DNA from: JAJPKK01 sp963781195 | GTDB taxonomy: Bacteria > Pseudomonadota > Alphaproteobacteria > Rhizobiales > Xanthobacteraceae | Length of the DNA: 64,000 nt | NCBI GenBank assembly: GCA_963781195.1 | Contig: CAWAEZ010000008.1 | Coordinates: forward strand, 248,001 to 312,000 | Direction: 5' to 3' | Shown: positions 26,232 to 35,126 of the stretch, piece by piece | Layout: every line of letters starts with the position of its first letter | How positions within the stretch are numbered: the first letter of the stretch is position 1 | Notes under the pieces: model-generated | Seen by the model: the letters and a program-made list of their open reading frames with translations, nothing else | Database searches by the model: none | Told to the model about the DNA's origin: nothing | Position numbers and translations under genes: made by a program

Positions 26232-27245
26232 CTAACCCATCAGCTTTACCGCGTCTTGGGCCAAAGTCATATCCGCCACCTGCTCATAGGGCAGCATGCG
26301 CTTCTGCAGCCCGAGCGCGAGATTGATCTCCTGCATGTAGCGCACGCGTTCTTCCGACAGGACGAGATCGCCGGCATAGGGCTTGTGCTGCTGGATGAAG
26401 TCCCACTCCGCCGCGCCTTCCACGGCACCGGCGGCGGCGTTGGTCACGGCGATGCGGGCGCGCACGAAGGCATCGCGCGAGCCGGGGCTCTGGATGAATC
26501 GCCACAGCGTGCCGTAGGCCGCGAGCGTGCGCGTCAGCAGGTCGCGCTTGCCGGCGATGGCGCGGTCGGACGAATAGCTTCCCTGGTAGGTGTATTCGCG
26601 CAGCTCGTCGTAGACGAGCCCGTCCTCGAGCGCATGGACGCCGTAATGCGCCTGCTGCCCGAAGACGTCGTTGAGCGCGATGCCGGCATCGACGGTGCCG
26701 GCGACCACGGCGCGGAACACGTCGGTGCTGCTGCCGATGTTGACGAACCGCACCTTGCCGGCGTCGACGCCCTTCTTGCGCATCAGCGCGACCGTCATGT
26801 GATGGAGGAGGGCGCCCGGCGAGCCGGTGCCGAAGGTATGGCCTTCGACGTCCTTGAGGCGCCGGATCTCCGGCCGCTTGCTGTAGATCACGTCGTCGAC
26901 CAGAAAGCGCGTCGCGGCGACGAGCTTGATCTTCGCGCCCTTTTCGATCGCCGCCAGGACTTGGGAAAACCCGGAGATTACGACGATGTCGCTCGAGCCG
27001 CCGATCACGGCGCCCATCAGCTTGGAGCCGTCGGCGACGCTGACGATGTCGGGCGCGAGGCCGAACTTCGCGAACAGGCCCTCGGCCTTCATGATCTGCT
27101 GAAGCGCCGCGCCGGCGGTGGCGGCGGCGCCGACGATATTGACAGTTTGCGCCTGCGCGAATGCCCCGTCCATGGGAACGAGGCCCGCGACGCCGCCGAG
27201 GCCGGCGGCGCCGAGCTTGAGAACATCGCGGCGCGCGAGCGCCAA
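26232..27245 (-). CDS. Tat-exported ABC substrate-binding protein (NMT1/SsuA-like)
   Basis: Periplasmic receptor of the operon's importer. It carries a twin-arginine-like signal (LARRDVLKLGAAGLGGVAG) followed by QTVNIVGAAATAGAA and typical NMT1-like segments (GGSSDIVVISGFSQVL, VEGHTFGTGSPGALLHH). The start is uncertain: TTG 27245 places the signal correctly, whereas ATG 27332 would overlap the LigJ-like gene by 59 bases. About 337 aa from TTG. The ligand is unknown, presumably the pathway's aromatic acid. Confidence 0.78.
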   Translation of the reverse strand: MALARRDVLKLGAAGLGGVAGLVPMDGAFAQAQTVNIVGAAATAGAALQQIMKAEGLFAKFGLAPDIVSVADGSKLMGAVIGGSSDIVVISGFSQVLAAIEKGAKIKLVAATRFLVDDVIYSKRPEIRRLKDVEGHTFGTGSPGALLHHMTVALMRKKGVDAGKVRFVNIGSSTDVFRAVVAGTVDAGIALNDVFGQQAHYGVHALEDGLVYDELREYTYQGSYSSDRAIAGKRDLLTRTLAAYGTLWRFIQSPGSRDAFVRARIAVTNAAAGAVEGAAEWDFIQQHKPYAGDLVLSEERVRYMQEINLALGLQKRMLPYEQVADMTLAQDAVKLMG

Positions 27246-27273
27246 GGCGTGAACGGCGGGGGGAGCCGCCGGT

Positions 27274-28308
27274 TCAGGCCTTCGCGGGCGCAGGGATCCG
27301 CTTGTTGAGGCGGCTGTAGACCTTGCGCGCATTGCCTTCGAAGATCTTGTGCTTGTCCTCGGCCGAGAGGCCGCTGACCTGGTCGATATAGCGCTTGGTG
27401 TCGTCGTAGTGGTGTCCGGTCCGCGGATCGATGCCCTTCACCGCGCCGACCATTTCCGAGGCGAACAGGATGTTGTCGGCCGGAATCACCTTGGTGAGCA
27501 GCTCGATGCCGGGCAGGTGGTAGACGCAGGTGTCGAAGTAGACGTTCTTGAGCAGGTGTTCCTCGAGCGGCGGCCGCTTCATGTCCTGGGCGAGCCCGCG
27601 ATAGCGGCCCCAATGATAGGGCACCGCGCCGCCGCCGTGCGGAATGATGAATTTCAGCGTCGGGAAGTCCTTGAACAGGTCCGATGTGATGAGCTGCATG
27701 AAGGCGGTGGTGTCGCCGTTGATGTAGTACGCGCCGGTGGTGTGGACGCAACCGGCATTGCAGGAGGCGCTGACATGGATCATCGCCGGCACGTCGAGCT
27801 CCACCATCTTCTCGTAGAGCGGGTACCACCAGCGGTCGCCGATCGGCGGCGCGTCCCAGTGGCCGCCCGAGGGATCGGGATTGAGGTTGCAGCCGACGAA
27901 GCCGAATTCGTTGATGCAGCGCTCGAGCTCGCTGATGCAGTTCTTCGGGTTGACGCCCGGAGATTGCGGCAGCTGGCAGACGCCGATGAAGTTGTCGGGA
28001 TAGAGCTGGGTGATGCGATAGATCAGCTCGTTCGACACCTGCGACCATTCGAGGCTCACGCCTTCGTCGCCGATATGGTGCGACATGCCCGAGGCGCGGG
28101 GCGAGAAGATGGTGAGGTTGGTGCCGCGCTCGCGCTGCAGCTTGAGCTGGGCGCCCTCGACGCTCGAGCGCAGTTCGTCGTCGCTGATCTTGAGGGAGGC
28201 TGCGACGGGCTTCTGCGTCGGGTCCTTGATGGCCGCGACCTGGTTCTTGCGGAAGTCGTGAAGTTTCTGCGGCTCGGTGGTGTAGTGGCCGTGGCAGTCG
28301 ATGATCAT
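27274..28308 (-). CDS. ligJ: LigJ-type 4-oxalomesaconate hydratase
   Basis: A 344-aa zinc hydrolase-fold enzyme of the amidohydrolase superfamily. The N terminus IIDCHGHYTT, the LNPDPSGGHW and IPHGGGAVPYHWGR segments and the C-terminal FASEMVGAVKGIDP match what I recall of LigJ, which hydrates 4-oxalomesaconate in protocatechuate 4,5-cleavage and gallate degradation. ACMSD-like decarboxylases are close relatives and cannot be excluded. First gene of the six-gene minus-strand operon; the divergent aldolase at 28528 could perform the next step. Confidence 0.78.
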   Translation of the reverse strand: MIIDCHGHYTTEPQKLHDFRKNQVAAIKDPTQKPVAASLKISDDELRSSVEGAQLKLQRERGTNLTIFSPRASGMSHHIGDEGVSLEWSQVSNELIYRITQLYPDNFIGVCQLPQSPGVNPKNCISELERCINEFGFVGCNLNPDPSGGHWDAPPIGDRWWYPLYEKMVELDVPAMIHVSASCNAGCVHTTGAYYINGDTTAFMQLITSDLFKDFPTLKFIIPHGGGAVPYHWGRYRGLAQDMKRPPLEEHLLKNVYFDTCVYHLPGIELLTKVIPADNILFASEMVGAVKGIDPRTGHHYDDTKRYIDQVSGLSAEDKHKIFEGNARKVYSRLNKRIPAPAKA

Positions 28309-28527
28309 GGCGCCTCGCTCTTGCCGGCGTCCGGCTCTTCTTGGGTCGGTCCGGCGTTCAGTCGCGCGGATCGTAAGGCCGCGCTTCGGCTTGTCAAACG
28401 GATTGCGGGCGCGCCGGTGCGCGGCTGCGACGGCGGATTCACAGCGAAGATTCCGATTGCGCCGGCAGTGCCTTGCTCCCTATGTTCTGCGCGCAAAATC
28501 CAGATTGCCCGCGTCCGGGGGAGAGCA
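28309..28527. promoter_or_regulatory. Divergent control region between the ligJ operon and the aldolase gene
   Basis: 219 bp separate two divergent coding starts, so both promoters must lie here. On the plus strand GGGGGAGAG precedes the aldolase ATG by a few bases. I could not identify a convincing operator or regulator gene nearby; the regulator is probably encoded elsewhere. Confidence 0.55.
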
Positions 28528-29391
28528 ATGGCCGAATTACCGCGTCTCAATGGTGTCATCCGCGCCTGGGAGGAGGGCAAGCCGGCGTTCACGGCGTTCG
28601 CCCAGGCCGAAATCGAGACCGCCGTCGCGATGGGCGCGTCGAAGTTCGACGGCATCATCTACGAGATGGAGCACAATTTCTGGGACGCGCGGGCGCTGCG
28701 CGACAGCATGCAATACATGCTCAACCGCCGTGCGCTGGTGCAGGGCGGCACCCTCGCCCCGACGGTGACGCCGATGGTGCGCATCCCGCCCAACGGCGGC
28801 GAGCACAATCAGTGGCTCGCCAAGCAGGCGCTCGATCTCGGCGTCTACGGCGTGCTGTGGCCGCACATCTCGACGGTGGATCAGGCCCGCAACGCGGTGA
28901 CGGCGTGCCGCTATCCGCGGCTCCCGACCGCGCCGCTCTACGAGCCCGCCGGCATCCGCGGCGACGGCCCGACCACCGCGGTGCGCTACTGGGGCCTCAC
29001 CCAGCAGGAATACTACGCCAAGGCCGATGTCTGGCCGCTCGCCCCGCACGGCGAGATCCTGGTGATGCTGATGATCGAGGACACCCAGGGCATCGAAAAT
29101 CTCGACGCCATCCTCAAGCAGGTGCCGGGCATCGCCCTCGTGCTGATCGGGGAAGGCGACCTGTCCCAGGAACTCGGCTATCCGCGCCAATATGAGCATC
29201 CCAAGGTGCTCGATGCCATGTCCTACATCGTCAAGACCTGCAAGGCGAACGCGGTCCATGTGGGCCATCCCCACGTCGACGCGACCAATGTCGAGCGCAT
29301 CCTCGCCGAGGGCTACACCTTCCTGATGGCCGCCCCGGTGCGCAGCTTCGCCGCGCTCGACAAAGGCCGGCAGCTCGCAGGGCGGAAGTAG
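28528..29391 (+). CDS. HpcH/HpaI family aldolase
   Basis: A 287-aa class II pyruvate aldolase of the HpcH/HpaI family, cytoplasmic. Metal ligands are expected in YEMEHNFWD and MLMIEDTQG; the barrel motifs PMVRIPPNGGEHN and VLWPHIST are also recognisable. ATG 28528 follows GGGGGAGAG; readings that extend 390 codons upstream run through the opposite-strand hydratase and are spurious. Divergent from a LigJ-type hydratase operon, it could cleave the 4-carboxy-4-hydroxy-2-oxoadipate that LigJ makes, replacing the unrelated LigK aldolase. That link is inference. Confidence 0.82.
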   Translation: MAELPRLNGVIRAWEEGKPAFTAFAQAEIETAVAMGASKFDGIIYEMEHNFWDARALRDSMQYMLNRRALVQGGTLAPTVTPMVRIPPNGGEHNQWLAKQALDLGVYGVLWPHISTVDQARNAVTACRYPRLPTAPLYEPAGIRGDGPTTAVRYWGLTQQEYYAKADVWPLAPHGEILVMLMIEDTQGIENLDAILKQVPGIALVLIGEGDLSQELGYPRQYEHPKVLDAMSYIVKTCKANAVHVGHPHVDATNVERILAEGYTFLMAAPVRSFAALDKGRQLAGRK

Positions 29392-29438
29392 GGCCGGGCG
29401 GCCGCCCGGGACGGCCACACGCGTGAAGCCGGTAGCAG

Positions 29439-29531
29439 GTAGCCCGGATTGAGCGGCCGCGAAATCCGGGTCGGCGGCGGTTCGTTATCCTCCCGGCTGT
29501 CCCGGATTTCGCTTGCGCTCAATCCGGCTAC
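29439..29531. repeat. GTAGCCCGGATT-type palindromic repeat, copy C
   Basis: It starts GTAGCCCGGATTGAGC and ends GCTCAATCCGGCTAC, with internal GAAATCCGGG and CCCGGATTTC arms. This is the best-preserved of three copies in the window, and it lies between convergent genes. Confidence 0.85.
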
Positions 29532-29584
29532 GGCCCCACGCCTGCAGCGGCTTCGCAACAGGGGATTTGACGCGCGCGCCGCGG

Positions 29585-30424
29585 TCAGTTCTGCCCGTGC
29601 TTGAAATATCTCAGGTCCGGCGGCGGCTGGTCCTTCTTCATCGGCATGATGAGGCCGTCGGCGCTGCGAAAATAGACCTCCTTGCCGATGGTGACGTGGG
29701 CCTGGCCCTCGATGCAATTGTCGTTGGTCCACCACACCTTCGGTCGCCGCTTGAAGATCTTCACCACCGACCATGGCCGCGTCAGGGAATGATCGATCGC
29801 GGTCATCTCGACGCGCAGGAGGCCAGGATCGCTCTTGTCGATGGAGATCCGCTCGGTGATGACGGCGTCGTCGTCGTCGGCCATGGGCATGCCGGACTGG
29901 TCCCACTCGTGCGGTCCGCGCATATGCCGGGTCTCGACCTCGAGCGTGTCGAAGCGGCCGTCGCCGTCGGTGTCGACCCATTTGCCGATCGAGTAGCCGG
30001 GGAACCAGGTCTCCTCGGTCTGCGGCCAGGGGCGGCCGTCGGTGTAGATGCGGCGCGGCGAGAATTCAGTCCGCTCGAACAGGATGTAGGTGACGTTCGG
30101 CGAGATGACGAATTCGAACGGCGATACCCCGGACATCATCCGGGGCATGCCTTGGGGCAGGCAGGTGTAGGCCGTATCGAGCCCGTGACCGCCGAGATCC
30201 TGGTCCTTGATGCTGGCCTCGAACATCGCCTGGTATTCCGGCGTGAGCGGCGCCTCCTGCTTGCGGATCGGCTTCGACTGGTCGAAGCGCGGATTGCCGG
30301 TGTAGGTGCGGGTCCACTGGCCCGACAAGTCCGGATACTTCGACTCGTCGTGCGCCAGGGCGGCACCGCCCGCCGCACCGAGCGACGCCGCCAGCGCCAA
30401 CGCACCCATCGCGTTCCGAAGCAT
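29585..30424 (-). CDS. Secreted protein of unknown function
   Basis: A 279-aa exported protein. ATG 30424 follows GGGAGG with suitable spacing; the signal peptide covers about residues 1-24 (ending ALAHD). The mature part opens YPDLSGQWTRTY and contains FEFVISPNVTYILFE, WFPGYSIGKWVDTDGDGRFD (an acidic DxDxDG loop that could bind calcium) and EWDQSGMPMADDDD. I recall similar uncharacterised secreted proteins near catabolic genes in proteobacteria. No enzyme motif is recognised. Confidence 0.65.
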   Translation of the reverse strand: MLRNAMGALALAASLGAAGGAALAHDESKYPDLSGQWTRTYTGNPRFDQSKPIRKQEAPLTPEYQAMFEASIKDQDLGGHGLDTAYTCLPQGMPRMMSGVSPFEFVISPNVTYILFERTEFSPRRIYTDGRPWPQTEETWFPGYSIGKWVDTDGDGRFDTLEVETRHMRGPHEWDQSGMPMADDDDAVITERISIDKSDPGLLRVEMTAIDHSLTRPWSVVKIFKRRPKVWWTNDNCIEGQAHVTIGKEVYFRSADGLIMPMKKDQPPPDLRYFKHGQN

Positions 30425-30854
30425 GAATCTTCCTCCCGTCACCAACCGGCGGGGGGCCGCGCCCCGCCCCGGCATTTGGCCGTTTTGCCACCCTTATCAT
30501 GCGGCCGAAGCTGCCGCCACGGCGCGACGTGCGCCGTGGGCACCGAGCCTGGGCGCTTCGCCGAGCGGGCCGCAACCGGTCGAGCCTTCCGGTCGGTCCG
30601 CGCCCGATCGAGCCCGCGCCCAGCGCGGCTTCCGGGGTGAGGAGAGCCGTGCATTATATAATTAGTATATCCGATATTTAGATCGACCCTATTTTGCAGG
30701 GAGTTCCCAATCGGTCGAACGCGAATATCTTGCGCAACAGAAATATTTTCTTCGTGCTAGAGATGCTCTGCCCGTTTCAATTCGACACGACTCGCACCGC
30801 TGCCCGAGCGGTCAGGGCTGCGGAATTCGTCGGGAGGCCCGACAGCGACTCGGC
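30425..30854. promoter_or_regulatory. 430-bp intergenic region with a strongly AT-rich core
   Basis: The left part is GC-rich and without a gene. At 30652-30765 the base composition changes abruptly (ATTATATAATTAGTATAT and nearby), and the motif ATATTTAGATCGAC lies at 30674-30687. A very similar sequence (ATATCTAATATCGAC) occurs at 32787-32801 before the porin gene. This is the likely promoter and operator zone for the receiver gene at 30855. Confidence 0.5.
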
Positions 30855-31262
30855 ATGGCCATGGCACCCAAGAAGATTCTTTGCATCGAGGACGACCGGG
30901 AGACGTCCGCGTTGATTCTCGAAGAGCTCGCCGATCGTGGCTTCGATCCGATCGCAGCTTACGATGGCCGCGCGGGCCTCGTCGCCATCCTCGAACAAAG
31001 CCCCGATCTCGTGTTGTGCAACGTCGGCCTGCCGGTGATGTCGGGGATTCAGCTGTTGGAGCGTTTGTCGTCTGCAGTTCCGCGACACGCTCCATTCGTC
31101 TTTCTGACCGGCCTGGCAGAACGCGAGGTCGAGCTTCGGGTCCGGCACCTGGGTGCACCCGACGTCGTCCGCAAGCCGGTGGATTTCGATCTGCTCGCCC
31201 AGATCATCGATGCGCGGCTATCGGCCACTGCGCCCAAATCTGGGCGGAGCGGGCCGGGCTGA
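30855..31262 (+). CDS. Stand-alone receiver domain lacking the phospho-acceptor Asp
   Basis: A 135-aa single-domain response-regulator receiver (CheY-like) with no output domain. Acidic pocket residues (EDD at 12-14), Thr85 (FLTG) and Lys107 (RKPVD) are conserved. At the phosphorylation position the sequence reads LVLCNVGLPVMSG, so Asn56 replaces the usual Asp. It is therefore probably not phosphorylated normally and may act as a pseudo-receiver, either constitutively or by binding partners. It precedes an outer-membrane protein gene. Confidence 0.8.
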   Translation: MAMAPKKILCIEDDRETSALILEELADRGFDPIAAYDGRAGLVAILEQSPDLVLCNVGLPVMSGIQLLERLSSAVPRHAPFVFLTGLAEREVELRVRHLGAPDVVRKPVDFDLLAQIIDARLSATAPKSGRSGPG

Positions 31263-31531
31263 ACGATCGCGAGGTCGAAGCGCCGACCCGGACGACACTC
31301 GAATCCTTTTCGCGAGCCGCACGGTACGCTTGCATTTTTTGCAGGCGAAGGGACCGGTGATCGCTCGCTGGGCAAAACGGTCCGGTCGGCACCAAAACGA
31401 TATTATAAAAATATGAATTACAAACCCTTCACCGATCGACTTTAACCGTCGGCCCGTACAGGATCGCAATGCTGGGGAATCCAAGCGGACCTGCTGGGGA
31501 GCTGGTCCACTTCATGGGTGGGAGCTGCGGG

Positions 31532-32296
31532 ATGACGAGAAACAGGTTCGGAGCGGTCGTGCGTGCGGGGGTGCTCGGCCTTGCCTTGGCGGGCGCTGGT
31601 GGGGCGGCGGACGCGGCCGATCTGCTCCTCAAGACCCCGGTGGCGTCGGCTTACAATTGGTCGGGCTGCTACGCGGGAGCCTATGTCGGCTGGGGGACGG
31701 CCAACAACTGGGCGTCCACCGATCTGGGGAGCGGCGCGACCCCTCGGTTCAGCCCGGGAGCGTCGAACCCGTGGAATTACAGCGAAAACTCCAGCGTGCT
31801 GACCGGCGGCACGGTGGGCTGCAACTGGCAACCCTTCGCATCCGGCCTGGTCGTCGGCGTGGAAGGTGAGGGGGGCTATCTCAACTTGAGCGGCTCGACC
31901 GTCCAGCCGAATACGGCCGATGTGATCGGGGCGTCCAAGATCGGCAGTGGGTATGGACTCGTTGCCGGCCGCGTCGGATACGCGTTTTTCGAGCGCGTCC
32001 TTCTGTATGGGAAGGTCGGCGTGGCGCTGTACAAGGAAACCGGCTCCGTCACGAATGCGATCGGGGATACGATTTCCGCAGCCGGCAGCAAGTCCCAGGC
32101 GCCGTTGGCCTACGGCGGGGGCGTCGAATACGGCTTCTCGGAGCATTGGACGGGCAAGTTCGAGTACGTGTTTTTCGATAAGGGCAGCTCGTTCAACGCC
32201 TGTGGCGTCGATGCGGTGCTCGGCCAGAACTTCTGCTGGCGGCAGGATCCCTCTACGGTCCACACCGTCAAGATCGGGATGAACTATAAGTTTTGA
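31532..32296 (+). CDS. Outer-membrane beta-barrel protein (Omp25/Omp31-like)
   Basis: A 254-aa small beta-barrel of the outer-membrane family common in Rhizobiales. ATG 31532 gives a signal peptide ending DAADLL. Barrel features are the YNWSGCYAGAYVGWG opening, VVGVEGEGGYLNLSG, YGLVAGRVGYAFFERVLLYGK and the C-terminal aromatic residue (MNYKF) recognised by the Bam machinery. The sequence before it (31398-31440) is AT-rich and likely carries the promoter. A rho-independent terminator follows at 32401. Confidence 0.83.
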   Translation: MTRNRFGAVVRAGVLGLALAGAGGAADAADLLLKTPVASAYNWSGCYAGAYVGWGTANNWASTDLGSGATPRFSPGASNPWNYSENSSVLTGGTVGCNWQPFASGLVVGVEGEGGYLNLSGSTVQPNTADVIGASKIGSGYGLVAGRVGYAFFERVLLYGKVGVALYKETGSVTNAIGDTISAAGSKSQAPLAYGGGVEYGFSEHWTGKFEYVFFDKGSSFNACGVDAVLGQNFCWRQDPSTVHTVKIGMNYKF

Positions 32297-32400
32297 GCGG
32301 AAGTCGACATCTCTCCGCGCCGGCCTTCCTTCGTTGATCGTTTTTTGATGAGCGTCGGCCCCGAGGCTCATTGGATTTCAGGAAGCGCCCTGACGACAAG

Positions 32401-32424
32401 ACCCCGGCCATTCGCCGGGGTTTT
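32401..32424 (+). terminator. Rho-independent terminator after the outer-membrane protein gene
   Basis: Stem CCCCGGC (32402-32408) / GCCGGGG (32414-32420), loop CATTC, followed by TTTT. It is about 105 bases after the stop codon. Confidence 0.88.
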
Positions 32425-32871
32425 GGCGTTTTCGTCTGCGCGGGGCAGTACGAGAGCGGTCGGGTTATATGCCGAGATCCGATTGGATGGGCGTCGCGCG
32501 AAGGCGTGCTGTCATGCGTTCCGGAAACCGGTATTCGCGTGCGCCGACCAGCCTCGACAGCCCGACGAGTGTGGGGCCGATGACCGAGGCGCATTGCAAC
32601 CGTGGAGTTGTCGCGGTCTGCGGCCGAAATCAGATTGGGTTCGACGAGAATGGCCGTGCCGACGGGCGGTCGATTTCTCGAAGCACGCTGCGCAGGCTTG
32701 TTGCATCGCGAACGCCGGATGGCGCCTTTCGGAGCACCGAAAGAAAAACACGCGGAAAAGTGATAATAAAGATATTAAAACGGCCAATATCTAATATCGA
32801 CTTATGGTTTGATTTTGACTGAAAGTTGTCCCGCTGGGATTTGCGGATTCTCTGGGGAGAGCGTCCGCGTT
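32425..32871. promoter_or_regulatory. Region between terminator and porin gene, AT-rich near the end
   Basis: Several overlapping reading frames of 90-150 codons exist but none has a recognisable protein or a good ribosome binding site. The last 120 bases are AT-rich (GATAATAAAGATATTAAAAC and nearby) and include ATATCTAATATCGAC (32787-32801), a close match to the motif at 30674. I read this as the porin promoter region. Confidence 0.45.
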
Positions 32872-34552
32872 ATGGGGTGGGGCAAAGCGATGACCAGATT
32901 GGGGTGGATTGGCTTGGCGCTCATGGCGTCGAGCGGACTAGCGACGACAGAAGCGGCGCGCGCCGCCGATAATCCGGTAATGATGCGCAAAGTGCCGGTG
33001 AACTGTCGCGAGCCGGACGCGCCTTATAAGAAATACGAATGCCTGGATGCTTATCTGGGCGACGATTTCCTGTCCCGGCTCGTCAACTATTACCGTCTCG
33101 AGTGGGGGCACGATGCGGCGCCCGCCGATCCCAAGGCGCCACCCTCGCGTCGAGCGGGCTGGGGCGATTCGTCGCCGGCGACCATTCCCCCGTATCCTTT
33201 CACGGAATGGCCTTATGGCGGCGCCACCGCGATCGGCGTGACGCGGCCGAGTTCGGTGGACAGCCCCCTCATGGTGGCGCTCGGCAACACGGACCTGGGA
33301 AAGACCATGAACGACGCGCACATCCAGGTCTACGGCTGGGTGAACGGCGGCGGCAACATCAGCACCAACAAGGTGACCCCGGGAGGCAACTGGCCGGCGG
33401 CCTACGACTATTCGCCGAATACCGCGCAACTCGACCAAGCCGTTCTCTATATCGAGCGTCTGCCCGATACGGTGCAGACCGATCATATCGATTGGGGCTT
33501 CCGGCTTTCGGGCATTTACGGCGAGAACCAACGCTACACGACGGCGCTGGGTCTCGCGAGCTATCAGCTGCTCGGCCACAACCTCACCAACGGCTATGAT
33601 TTTCCCATGATGTATGGGGAACTCTATGTCCCGCAGATCGCCGAGGGCCTTCTGCTGCGGCTCGGGCGCTTCATCTCGGTTCCTGATATCGAGGCCCAGC
33701 TTGCCCCCAACAACTACATGTACACGCACTCGCTGACTTATACGTTCGACAACTACACCAACAGCGGTCTGCAATCGACGCTGGCGCTCAATAAAAACTG
33801 GTTCGTGCAGCTGGGGATCACCGTCGGCAGCGACACGATGCCGTGGGATTGGGGCAAGATGGTCGCCAATCCGTTTCCGAATCCGGTCTATCCCGGTTAC
33901 CTGATGCCCAAGGATCCCGGCGCCAAACCGTCGTACACCGCCGGCCTCCGGTGGCAGAGCGACAGCGGCCGGGACAATATCTACATCGTCGGAGACGCAC
34001 TCAATAACGGCACCTGGGGCTACAACAATCTGCAATGGACCGGGATCACCTGGTATCACCGGTTCAACGACCAGTGGCACTTTGCCTGGGAAACCTACTC
34101 ACTCAGCCAGAAGAATGTGCTGAATGCAGCGGATCCGCTCGGCATCATCGCCAATGGCGGCTACCCGTTCACCCCGCAAAACGGAGTTCAAGTTCAACGC
34201 GCCGAACTTCGCACAGTGCAGCAGTCCTTACGTCGTCACCTGCACCGCGCGGGTGTTCACTTCGGTGATGTACCTGAACTATCAGTTCACGAAGCTGGAC
34301 AATCTGTCGATGCGCGGCGAGTTCTACAACGACATGGAGGGGCAGCGCACAGGAACGAAGACCCGCTACGTGGAATTCGGCCTCGGCGTCCAGCACTGGT
34401 TTTCCCCCCAGGTCGAACTGCGGCCGGAAGTAACTTACTATAGGTCGCTCGACGCGAATGCGTTCAACGGCAATTTCAACGCCCCGATTCCAATCCTGCC
34501 CACCCGCGACTACGCGTTGGTCGGCGCCATGGACTTGATCTGGCACTTCTGA
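32872..34552 (+). CDS. Large outer-membrane porin-like beta-barrel, apparently frameshifted
   Basis: A Bradyrhizobium-type outer-membrane protein of about 560 residues. The signal peptide ends EAARAADN. The barrel part (PYPFTEWPYGGATAIGVTRP, NYMYTHSLTYTFDNYTN, WYHRFNDQWHFAWETYSLS) reads in frame until NGGYPFTPQNG near 34176. There the frame shifts: the expected continuation FKFNAPNFAQC to the C-terminal LIWHF lies in the +1 frame and stops at 34552, whereas the unshifted frame runs on as junk to 34443. One surplus G in AACGGAG explains it. Whether this is real or an assembly error is open. Start 32872 or 32890. Confidence 0.75.
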
Positions 34553-34654
34553 CGGGGCCTTGCCGGTTCGCTCCGGGGGGGCGGGCCGGCTCTTCCACAC
34601 TCCGAAACGCACGATGCCGCCGCGAACCTCGCGGCGGCGGACCGGGGGGCGCTT

Positions 34655-34855
34655 ATGCAGAATCACCGAAAGAACCTATTGGCGATGGTGCTTGCCGGGG
34701 TCGTCCTGGCCGTGCTGGCGGGATGCACGACGAGCAACATCGACGCGGGCCGCGGCGCGTACGCCAGGGCCAGCGGACGACCGGTCCCAAAGCAAGAAAG
34801 GTCGCGCGCACTGCGCTACTACGGCGGACCGAAATCGCCGATGTATCCGGGGTGA
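34655..34855 (+). CDS. Small lipoprotein of unknown function
   Basis: A 66-aa precursor: charged start (QNHRKN), hydrophobic stretch, and lipobox VLAGC at residues about 20-24, so signal peptidase II would leave a 40-odd residue lipoprotein. The mature part is basic and ends YYGGPKSPMYPG. A G-rich sequence precedes the ATG. It lies after the porin gene, and its small size and location suggest an envelope role only. Confidence 0.65.
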   Translation: MQNHRKNLLAMVLAGVVLAVLAGCTTSNIDAGRGAYARASGRPVPKQERSRALRYYGGPKSPMYPG

Positions 34856-35126
34856 GGAGGACATCCGGCACTCCGCGGCGGGCGATTTGTGCCGCTCGGC
34901 GGATTGCCGGGCACCCACGCCCCATCGATATGTTTTTCATATGTCTTCGTATCGGTCTCTATATGGATTTCATATGCAAGAATGATGAGACTGTAATCAC
35001 AACCGAAGAGTACAGATCATCGCTATGCCAATCGCCCTCGGCGCGGGTTCGGATCTTCGCCCGCGAATCGGGATTCGGGGCGCAGGTTCCGATCCGCATT
35101 CGGCCGCGGCCCGATCGGGTCTGATC

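Noticed and set aside
32469..32822. A 117-codon plus-strand frame before the porin gene
   Set aside because: No ribosome binding site, no recognisable family, and its end runs through the AT-rich promoter zone.
35025..35126. Longer N terminus of the KdpD-like kinase
   Set aside because: The extra 34 residues are Arg/Gly-rich without a domain and no ribosome binding site favours it, though it cannot be fully excluded.
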